Shown: positions 8,076 to 13,241 of the stretch, in pieces | Layout of the letters: every line of letters starts with the position of its first letter | Position numbering within the stretch: the stretch's first letter is position 1 | Assembly (NCBI GenBank): GCA_946497375.1 | Contig: CAMMKE010000020.1 | Coordinates: 1-16,602 of the forward strand | DNA length: 16,602 bases | DNA from: an uncultured Mycoplasmatota bacterium | GTDB lineage: Bacteria > Bacillota_I > Bacilli_A > RF39 > UBA660 | Reading direction: 5' to 3' | Made by a program: the position numbers and the translations under genes | The notes under the pieces: model-generated | What the model was told of the DNA's origin: nothing | The model's database searches: none | The model's input: the letters and a program-made list of their open reading frames with translations, nothing else

Positions 8076-8544
8076 TACTTCTTCCTTTATCGGCATATTT
8101 TTTTAATTGTTCTTTAGTAAAGTCTTCTACATCTAGTATAGTTATATCTTCTAAGCCTTCTTTTATTTCATTTTTATGTTCCATAAAATACTTTTGTTTA
8201 TCTTTTTCATCTACTGACCTTGCAGTATCAGAAAAAGCTCCAATTATTCCCCCAATAGTTGTCACTGCACCACAAACAATTGTAGTATGCCATGAAGATA
8301 AAGCATTAAACATAGTATTACAGAAATCAGCATACCAAGTTGTATTATTAATATTTAAATCAATACCAAAAACTTCTTTTGCAACCGTTAAACTAAGTGG
8401 TATAGCAGTTATAGTTAATGTTGCTTTAATACCCTAGGCTATATTATTTTTAAAAACATCCCTTTTATAAATTTCTAAATTAGTAATTTTTGCTTCTTCT
8501 TCCTTTTCACGAATTCTTTCTTCTTTAGTTTTTTCTTTAAACAT
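8062..8544 (-). pseudogene. Small membrane protein interrupted by an in-frame amber codon
   Basis: An ATG at 8544 with a strong ribosome site (AAGGGGGG) opens a frame that stays open to TAA at 8062 except for one TAG at codon 37 (forward 8434-8436). Read through, it is 159 residues plus the amber position. It has a charged N-terminus (KERIREKEEEAKITNL), a hydrophobic segment after the TAG (about 41-53), a second glycine-rich one around TTIVCGAVTTIGGIIGAF, then a charged tail. It is a paralog of the intact gene at 8613-8927: KITNLEIYKRDVFKNNIA against KVTNLKLHEKDLKKNYAL, on both sides of the lesion. TAG serves as true stop for other genes here, so this is more likely a nonsense mutation than a sense codon. 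Restart at the internal ATG (8313, 83 aa) is possible. The function is unknown. Confidence 0.75.
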
Positions 8545-8572
8545 ATTAATCCCCCCTTGTTAAAGTATCTGT

Positions 8573-8600
8573 ATTATATCAAAAAAACGATTTTTGTCAA
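8573..8600 (-). promoter_or_regulatory. Consensus sigma-A promoter of the interrupted gene
   Basis: The minus strand carries TTGACA (8595-8600), a 16 nt spacer and TATAAT (8573-8578), with TGA before the -10 giving an extended -10. This is the best promoter in the window. Transcription would start near 8566 and give a short leader with the AAGGGGGG site. It overlaps the region just after the stop of the paralog (8613). Confidence 0.85.
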
Positions 8601-8612
8601 ATATGCAACTTG

Positions 8613-8927
8613 CTATTTTGCTCTTCTTGCTTTTTCTTCTGCTTTATCTGTACCTATTGCAGCACCTATTGCAGTCATAGTAGCGCCTAGAGCAACGGCA
8701 CCAGGTAAAGTTCCTATAGCACCATATACATTATTGACGAAATCACCAACAAAAGTAGCATCATCCATTCTAATATTCATACCAAAAACATTACTTGCTA
8801 CTGCAATTCCAATAGGTATAGCAGAAAGTGCTACACCTGCTACTGCACCTTTAAGAGCATAATTCTTTTTCAAATCTTTCTCATGTAATTTTAAATTAGT
8901 AACTTTATTTTCTTTAGTATTTTTCAT
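8613..8927 (-). CDS. Small glycine-rich membrane protein, intact paralog
   Basis: This 104 aa protein of unknown family has a charged N-terminus (MKNTKENKVTNLKLHEKDLKK) and two hydrophobic, Gly/Ala-rich segments: about residues 27-48 (GAVAGVALSAIPIGIAVASN) and 69-92 (GAIGTLPGAVALGATMTAIG). A polar loop with FGMNIRMDD lies between them, and it has a Lys/Arg-rich end. Two membrane-spanning helices as a hairpin are the natural reading. It aligns along most of its length with the interrupted gene downstream, but lacks that gene's extra 40-residue tail. The ATG follows AAAGGAGGAATTATTTT, and an extended -10 promoter lies at 8959-8967. The stop is TAG. A holin-like, peptide-toxin or small membrane-scaffold role is possible; nothing in the sequence decides. 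Confidence 0.8.
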   Translation of the reverse strand: MKNTKENKVTNLKLHEKDLKKNYALKGAVAGVALSAIPIGIAVASNVFGMNIRMDDATFVGDFVNNVYGAIGTLPGAVALGATMTAIGAAIGTDKAEEKARRAK

Positions 8928-8941
8928 AAAATAATTCCTCC

Positions 8942-8967
8942 TTTACTAAAGTAAACATATTATACCA
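8942..8967 (-). promoter_or_regulatory. Extended -10 promoter with dyad at the start site
   Basis: The minus strand has TGGTATAAT (8959-8967), an extended -10 without a clear -35. Just downstream lies an inverted repeat, TTTACT and AGTAAA separated by two bases (8942-8955), covering the expected start of transcription and reaching the Shine-Dalgarno. The dyad could be an operator or chance; it is short. Confidence 0.55.
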
Positions 8968-8982
8968 TAAAAAAGAAAAAGT

Positions 8983-9417
8983 CTATAGAAATTGTTTTAA
9001 CTTTTCTATCGCTTCTTCTTGCATCGTAACATATTCTTTAGTTAGTCTTGTTACATTAGGGTCTGTTTCTTTATGATTTAAAAGTCTTCTTCCTTCAATT
9101 ATTCCCATATTAGTTCCTTGTACTAAAAGTTCTGCTATTTTAGAAGTACTATCATCAGTTATTGTTTTCATATTAACTCCATACCAAGTCATTACTTTAT
9201 TCATAGCATTTGTCTCATGTGGCTTTTTATCACTATATTCTGGATATAGTTCACATATTTCCTCAGATATCTTCTTATACTTTTCATACTGTCTATTTAA
9301 CTCAGTACGAAGATTATCATCTTTAACCTTCTCTAATACAAAATGAATAGCATCCATGCCCATACAAGCACCTTTATTAAGTTCATCTAAAACATTAACT
9401 TCATTTTCATCGTCCAT
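8983..9417 (-). CDS. Hypothetical helical protein (possible four-helix bundle)
   Basis: This is a 144 aa soluble, acidic, almost wholly helical protein without a name that I can give. Its sequence style (ELNKGACMGMDAIHFVLEKV, then a helix with LNRQYEKYKKISEEI, then MNKVMTWYGVNM, then LLVQGTNMGIIEGRRLL and a final helix) suggests a bundle of four or more helices like ferritin-like or DUF2383-type proteins. I recall similar unnamed proteins in other Clostridia and Bacilli. Conserved-looking GTNMG and KPHETNAM could be functional, but no metal site is clear. The ATG has a GGAGGG Shine-Dalgarno that lies within a potential hairpin (9420-9449). It follows relP by 46 nt and is probably co-transcribed with it. 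The stop is TAG. Confidence 0.85.
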   Translation of the reverse strand: MDDENEVNVLDELNKGACMGMDAIHFVLEKVKDDNLRTELNRQYEKYKKISEEICELYPEYSDKKPHETNAMNKVMTWYGVNMKTITDDSTSKIAELLVQGTNMGIIEGRRLLNHKETDPNVTRLTKEYVTMQEEAIEKLKQFL

Positions 9418-9419
9418 AA

Positions 9420-9449
9420 AAATCCCTCCATATATATTATGAAGGATTT
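9420..9449 (-). promoter_or_regulatory. Hairpin covering the ribosome binding site of the helical-protein gene
   Basis: On the minus strand AAATCCTTC can pair with GAGGGATTT (9 bp, one G-U) around a 12 nt AU-rich loop. The 3' arm contains most of the GGAGGG Shine-Dalgarno of the gene starting at 9417. It may lower translation or act as a weak terminator between relP and this gene. Confidence 0.4.
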
Positions 9450-9463
9450 ATCTTTTTTTATAC

Positions 9464-10090
9464 TTAAATTATTTCTTGGTCATCTTTAATTATTTGCATT
9501 TCCTTATTTAATTCTAACATTTTCTGGTCAAGGGCATGAATATCATCAGCACATTTATGCATTCCTTCTTTTATCTCTTCTGGTATTTCACCTTTAAATT
9601 TATAAGTAATTTTATGGTCTAAACTAGCCCAGAAGTCCATAGCAACTGTTCTTATCTGTATTTCTGCTTCCACTAAGGTAACTCCATCTATTAAATAAAC
9701 GGGAACATAAACACTTAAATGATAACTAGAATAACCTGTTTCTTTAGGGCTTGCTATATAATCTTCTTTATCATGAACTGTTATTTGGTCACTATTTTCT
9801 ATTAACTCTACTATTTTATAAACATCTGATAAGAAAGAACATACTATTCTTATACCTACCATATCATGAACATGTTCTTCGATATTTTTAGTTGTTACTT
9901 CATACCCCCTAGATATTAATTTCTTACTAGCACTTTCATATGTTTTTAATCTTGATTTTATATGCTCTACGGGATTATAGTTATTTTCAAGTTCATAATC
10001 TTGTAATAAAATACTAATTTCTGTTTCTAAGGTCTTTAAGGCAGCGGAATATTTTAAGATTAACTTTTCTAATTTCTTTTCTTCTTTCAT
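9464..10090 (-). CDS. relP: Small alarmone synthetase, RelP (YwaC) type
   Basis: This enzyme transfers pyrophosphate from ATP to GDP or GTP to make (p)ppGpp. The 208 aa protein has only the synthetase domain, with no hydrolase, TGS or ACT domain, so it is a small alarmone synthetase. Signatures seen are VEHIKSRLKTYES (41-53), HVHDMVGIRIVCSF (73-86) with catalytic-site Asp76, the G-loop YIASPKETGYSSYH (111-124), and EIQIRTVAMDFWASLDHKI (143-161). The AEIQIRT-AMDFWAS form and the helical tail resemble B. subtilis YwaC/RelP more than RelQ. In B. subtilis this enzyme answers cell-wall stress by transcription; here it lies after sepF and divIVA, which may link it to envelope and division control. 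The ATG has AAAGGAGGATT in front. A hairpin at the divIVA stop precedes it. Confidence 0.9.
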   Translation of the reverse strand: MKEEKKLEKLILKYSAALKTLETEISILLQDYELENNYNPVEHIKSRLKTYESASKKLISRGYEVTTKNIEEHVHDMVGIRIVCSFLSDVYKIVELIENSDQITVHDKEDYIASPKETGYSSYHLSVYVPVYLIDGVTLVEAEIQIRTVAMDFWASLDHKITYKFKGEIPEEIKEGMHKCADDIHALDQKMLELNKEMQIIKDDQEII

Positions 10091-10112
10091 AATCCTCCTT
10101 TCTTAGAAGAAT

Positions 10113-10146
10113 AACACTAGACTATTTATCTTCTAAGTCTAGTGTT
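10113..10146 (-). promoter_or_regulatory. Perfect hairpin across the divIVA stop codon
   Basis: AACACTAGACT and AGTCTAGTGTT form an 11 bp perfect stem around a 12 nt loop on the minus strand. The 5' arm encodes the last codons of divIVA, and the loop and 3' arm hold its end and TAG. It is followed by ATTCTTCT rather than a run of T, so it is not a classical terminator. It may be a weak attenuator or an mRNA-processing or stability hairpin between divIVA and relP. Confidence 0.65.
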
Positions 10147-10568
10147 TCTATTTCTTCTACTACAGCCATTTGTTGTTCTACTATGATTTTTAACTTGCGT
10201 TTAAATATTTTGACATTCCTCTCTAGTGTATCCGCCTCTTGTTCTATCTTTCTAGCTTTTAATAATGACTCTCCTACTATCCTTGAAGCATTATGTTTAG
10301 CATCACTAACTATAATATCAGCTTCTTCTCTTGCTAGTCTCTTAACATTATCAGCAGTCTTTTCAGCATTAATTAAAGATTGTTTTAAAGTGTTCTCTAA
10401 ATCCTCATAGTGACTTAGTTTATCTTTAAGGTCTCTTATTTCTTTTTTCTGGTCTTTACACTTTTTTATTATACCTTCTGTCTCTTTAATTACATCTGTT
10501 ACAAATTTATTAACTTCAGCACGATTATAACCATTCGCTTCATAGTTAAATTTGTCCATTAATATCAC
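10122..10568 (-). CDS. divIVA: DivIVA-family cell division / polarity protein
   Basis: DivIVA proteins bind negatively curved membrane at the septum and poles through the N-terminal domain and recruit partners through coiled coils. The start MDKFNYEANGYNRAEVNKFV matches the family lipid-binding domain. Residues from about 20 to 140 are heptad-rich coiled coil, with a Lys/Glu-rich centre. The protein is somewhat shorter than B. subtilis DivIVA (164 aa). The longest frame starts at GTG (10568), but I favour ATG at 10559 (Met4), because AAGGG and GTGAT in front together form the ribosome site; this gives 145 aa. It follows sepF by about 27 nt. The YlmG and YlmH genes that often lie between sepF and divIVA in Bacillota are missing here. 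The stop is TAG. Confidence 0.9.
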   Translation of the reverse strand: MILMDKFNYEANGYNRAEVNKFVTDVIKETEGIIKKCKDQKKEIRDLKDKLSHYEDLENTLKQSLINAEKTADNVKRLAREEADIIVSDAKHNASRIVGESLLKARKIEQEADTLERNVKIFKRKLKIIVEQQMAVVEEIETLDLEDK

Positions 10569-10586
10569 ATCCCTTAGTCCGGGTTA

Positions 10587-11015
10587 TTACCAATCAAATT
10601 CATCGTCTTCTTGTTTTTTAGATTTTCTAGGTATTTTTGGTGGAGCATCATCACTAATTTCTCCTTCTACATTAACATTATTCGGAGTACATAAAAATAT
10701 TCCTCCACCTAACTTTTGTAAATCTCCTCCAATTGCATATAAAGTACCACTTAAAAAGTCTACTATTCTTTTCGCTTGATCTGGTGTTACTCGTTTTAAA
10801 TTAACAACTACAGCATTTCTTTCTTTTAAGTAATCTGCTATTTGTTGACTTTCAGAATAAGCACGTGGTTCTAATAACATCATTTTACTGCCAGCGACAC
10901 CGTTTTCATCCATATATTCTTCTTTACTCACTTTATAATACTCCTCCTCTTTAGTCTCTTCTTCAAAATCGCCATCATCACTACCTATTAGTTTTTTTAA
11001 TTTATCTAAAGCCAT
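10587..11015 (-). CDS. sepF: Cell division protein SepF
   Basis: SepF binds FtsZ, bundles its filaments and tethers them to the membrane. At 142 aa it has the normal size. The N-terminal region ([15 protein letters not shown]) is the expected amphipathic membrane anchor, followed by an acidic linker. The C-terminal DUF552/SepF domain covers about residues 47-118, with [39 protein letters not shown] and the Gly-rich [16 protein letters not shown] stretch that forms the FtsZ-binding dimer. The acidic, Lys-rich tail is ordinary. The ATG follows AGGAGGATAAGAT, with a -10 element 25 nt upstream. It appears to be first in a sepF-divIVA-relP unit, with its stop TAA 28 nt before the preferred divIVA start. 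Confidence 0.95.
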   Translation of the reverse strand: MALDKLKKLIGSDDGDFEEETKEEEYYKVSKEEYMDENGVAGSKMMLLEPRAYSESQQIADYLKERNAVVVNLKRVTPDQAKRIVDFLSGTLYAIGGDLQKLGGGIFLCTPNNVNVEGEISDDAPPKIPRKSKKQEDDEFDW

Positions 11016-11039
11016 ATCTTATCCTCCTATTAACTATAT

Positions 11040-11045
11040 ATTATA
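11040..11045 (-). promoter_or_regulatory. Probable -10 element of the sepF transcript
   Basis: TATAAT on the minus strand, 25 nt before the sepF start and after the stop of the HerA-type gene. No good -35 is visible at 16-18 nt and there is no TG extension, so the assignment rests on the perfect -10 and its place. Confidence 0.45.
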
Positions 11046-11075
11046 CTATCATATTTTTTTGAATTAGAAAAGTGT

Positions 11076-12845
11076 TTAATTAGTTTTATACCAAATATTT
11101 TTAATATCAACGTTATTAGACAAAGGTTCAGGGTCTGCTTTTTGAAATTGCATATTAATTGGTACTTTGAAAGCACTACCAAAGGCAATGGCATTACCTG
11201 GTTTTAAATTTTTAAGTTGATTAGCAACTTCTAAAGAAATAGATGGTACCATATCTTTGATGTATGCTAAATCTTTAGGATGCAAAGTTCTTAAAATAAC
11301 AAAGTTTGAACACTGGGATATTGCAGTGTCAGAAAGTTCACTAGGTCTTTGGGTAATTAAGCCTAATAAAACTCCATACTTACGTCCTTCTTTAGTTATA
11401 CGGTCAAAGATATTATAACCAAGTATTTCAGTATCAGTATCTTTTTGAACATATCTATGAGCTTCCTCAATAATTATATGATATGGAATACTACCACGAT
11501 TCTCATTAGTAACAGCAGTGTCAAAAATAAGCTTAGAGATTATTTTAGTTATTACTTTAGCAAGTCTATCTTCTATATAACTTATATTAAAGTTTACTAT
11601 TTGACATCTATTACCATCCATATTGGTAAATAATCTATCTAGATATGTATCTTTAGTAATATAAGAAGTTGAGTCAAAGAATACATGATTAGGACTATTA
11701 GCAAGACTATGTAATCTAACACTTAAAACATTAGCATAGTCATATACTTTATCACTCTTTAGTATTCCTTCACTTATAAGGGCAAAGTCCATTGCTGTTT
11801 CTAAATCTTTTAAGGTATAGGCAATAAACTTCTCTGGTCTATCTTCTAAGTTAAAGTCATCCATAATGAATTGTTTTACAAAGTTAACTACTAACTCCAT
11901 TTCCATTAATTTACCAGTTTTATCTATATATAAACATTGTTTAAAAGTTCTAACATAACCAGGTTGTACTATTTTAGCCTCAAGACTCAAGTCTTTAGTA
12001 TTAAATTTAGTTAAGACTGCTATTACTTGGTCCCTAATTTTAGTAGACTGATGGCCACTTAATAATATATCAAGTACTGCTCTTGCAATTATGTCATTTT
12101 TATATTTAATAACATCAGGATCATCTCCTGTTAGAATATTAACAAGTGATAAAGCTTTCTCAATTATTGGTATTTGATTAGGAGTTGTTACATCTAAAAG
12201 CAATGCTAAATCATCTACTCCTAGCAACCATAAAGGAATATTTAAAACTTCACTATTTGGATTATCAGGATTAGTTGTATAAGTTTTATAATGCATATTA
12301 GGATTTACTTTATCAATATTACCTAAAGCTCTTGTATATTCTCCATAAGCATCAAACATTATAACATGGGCACCTACTGGACTTTTCTTAGAATCGGCAA
12401 AGACATTTTGTAAGATACGACTAACAGAAAATGATTTACCAGCACCAGAGTTACCTAATATAGCAAAATGATTACTAAAGAAACCATTTATATCTACATT
12501 AATTTTATAATTCTGATAAATATTAGAATAACCGAATGTAACTTCATTAGCAGTTGGTTCCATTGGTCCTAATATTAAAGAAAGTTCCTCCATATTTACA
12601 ATTCTAGTAGTAGATCTATAAGACGGTTTAACACTTATACCAGGTAAAAACTCATTATTCTTAATTTCTCCAACAATATTTATTTTTAAAGTTGTCTTAG
12701 TACTATTAACAATCTCCCCTACTATTTTTGTTCCATTATCTTCAAAAATAACATGCAAATTCAATAAATTAGCTTGTTTAGTTATATCTATAGTTAAATC
12801 TAAAATAACATTATTATCTACTATTTCTCTAATTGTACCTAACAC
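11076..12845 (-). CDS. HerA/DUF87-type DNA-translocating ATPase
   Basis: This is a 589 aa hexameric-translocase type ATPase of the HerA-FtsK group. An N-terminal beta-barrel (about 1-85, the HASA-like domain) precedes the motor. Walker A is GNSGAGKSF (131-139), VIMFDAYGEY is at 161-170, Walker B is HIIIEEAH (456-463), the sensor-like TQRPSELS is at 498-505, and GNAIAFG is near 550. A long helical insert lies between about 200 and 400, as usual for bacterial HerA. Archaeal HerA works with NurA in end resection; bacterial relatives join defence systems (for example with SIR2 or other nucleases) or act alone. No NurA is present in the window. The start codon is GTG with GAAGGTG 5 nt before it and a near-perfect promoter. 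Whether it is DNA repair or defence is open; the restriction enzyme is its only defence-type neighbour. Confidence 0.88.
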   Translation of the reverse strand: MLGTIREIVDNNVILDLTIDITKQANLLNLHVIFEDNGTKIVGEIVNSTKTTLKINIVGEIKNNEFLPGISVKPSYRSTTRIVNMEELSLILGPMEPTANEVTFGYSNIYQNYKINVDINGFFSNHFAILGNSGAGKSFSVSRILQNVFADSKKSPVGAHVIMFDAYGEYTRALGNIDKVNPNMHYKTYTTNPDNPNSEVLNIPLWLLGVDDLALLLDVTTPNQIPIIEKALSLVNILTGDDPDVIKYKNDIIARAVLDILLSGHQSTKIRDQVIAVLTKFNTKDLSLEAKIVQPGYVRTFKQCLYIDKTGKLMEMELVVNFVKQFIMDDFNLEDRPEKFIAYTLKDLETAMDFALISEGILKSDKVYDYANVLSVRLHSLANSPNHVFFDSTSYITKDTYLDRLFTNMDGNRCQIVNFNISYIEDRLAKVITKIISKLIFDTAVTNENRGSIPYHIIIEEAHRYVQKDTDTEILGYNIFDRITKEGRKYGVLLGLITQRPSELSDTAISQCSNFVILRTLHPKDLAYIKDMVPSISLEVANQLKNLKPGNAIAFGSAFKVPINMQFQKADPEPLSNNVDIKNIWYKTN

Positions 12846-12870
12846 GTTAACACCTTCTTATTCTATATAG

Positions 12871-12899
12871 ATTATACTATAAATTTATTTTAGTAACAA
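12871..12899 (-). promoter_or_regulatory. Sigma-A promoter of the HerA-type gene
   Basis: The minus strand has TTGTTA (12894-12899), exactly 17 nt, then TATAAT (12871-12876). Transcription would begin near 12864, giving a leader of about 19 nt before the GTG start. It directly follows the terminator, so this gene is transcribed independently of what lies upstream. Confidence 0.8.
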
Positions 12900-12908
12900 G
12901 TGCCTTTT

Positions 12909-12951
12909 AAAAGAAAAAAGACACCTAACTTCTTCCTAGAAGTATGGTGTC
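12909..12951 (-). terminator. Strong intrinsic terminator upstream of the HerA-type gene
   Basis: On the minus strand GACACC...GGTGTC (6 bp), a 2x2 internal loop, ACTTCT...AGAAGT (6 bp) and an AGGA tetraloop make a stable hairpin, followed by TTTTTTCTTTT. It ends either the restriction-modification transcript (after a 290 nt 3' region) or a separate small RNA. Confidence 0.88.
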
Positions 12952-12952
12952 G

Positions 12953-12966
12953 ACCACAATTGTGGT
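12953..12966. repeat. 14 bp perfect palindrome
   Basis: ACCACAATTGTGGT reads the same on both strands and touches the upstream side of the terminator hairpin. It may be a further RNA hairpin (with a short loop) or a protein-binding dyad. It is more GC-rich than the surrounding DNA. Confidence 0.7.
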
Positions 12967-13106
12967 GATAATATCTAACAGACAAGATTAAAATATATCT
13001 CTTTTTTATACAAATTTCTTTGACATATTCATAGTAATACTTGTCAAAGATATTAGTAACTACTGGCGTCCCCAGAAGAGAACGAATATATATAATATCT
13101 ACTAAT

Positions 13107-13134
13107 ATTTTATAATAAAATGTATATTTCACAA
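13107..13134 (-). promoter_or_regulatory. Possible promoter of the candidate small RNA
   Basis: The minus strand has TTGTGA (13129-13134), 16 nt and TAAAAT (13107-13112). Each box has mismatches and the region is very AT-rich, so a chance match is possible. Confidence 0.4.
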
Positions 13135-13241
13135 GAAATTTTAAGATTATATTTTACCAATTATTATTTGATAACATACTTTTAAGAGGTAAATAAGGGA
13201 TAAAAAAGCTGAATATAAATTACTCATTTCTATTTAGCACC

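Larger units (their letters stand above)
12909..13101 (-). ncRNA. Candidate structured small RNA before the HerA-type gene
   Basis: Nothing convincing is coded in the 396 bp gap 12846-13241, but it is full of pairing on the minus strand. A promoter-like TTGTGA, 16 nt, TAAAAT (13107-13134) would start an RNA near 13101. From 5' to 3' follow: a short CTGG/CCAG hairpin near 13063-13076; a 9 bp perfect stem TCTTTGACA/TGTCAAAGA (13017-13050, 16 nt loop); a 14 bp palindrome ACCACAATTGTGGT (12953-12966); and the terminator. The element AGATATTAT occurs twice (13092-13100 and 12968-12976), and each copy can pair with TAATATCT between them (13048-13055), as in alternative folds. The length would be about 190 nt. 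I recognise no known RNA family. It could also be the 3' end of the restriction transcript. Confidence 0.45.

Noticed and set aside
8062..8544. Recoding of TAG as a sense codon (for example pyrrolysine or suppressor tRNA)
   Set aside because: TAG is the stop of intact genes at 3236, 8613, 8983 and 10122, and no recoding signal is visible. The paralog has ordinary residues at that place.
8601..8630. Hairpin at the end of the intact small membrane-protein gene as terminator
   Set aside because: Only a short interrupted stem (GCA/TGC with flanking AU pairs) can be drawn, and the following T run lies too far away, inside the next promoter spacer.
12909..12966. T-box or known riboswitch before the HerA-type gene
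   Set aside because: No T-box sequence (TGGnACCGCG type) and no recognisable riboswitch core is present, and the HerA-type promoter lies after the terminator.
12890..13132. An 80-codon minus-strand frame in the gap before the HerA-type gene
   Set aside because: It starts with GTG without a ribosome site, passes through the strong terminator hairpin and ends in the -35 box of the next promoter. The composition (many Tyr, Ile, Lys, His) looks like translated AT-rich non-coding DNA. A weak chance of a real remnant remains.
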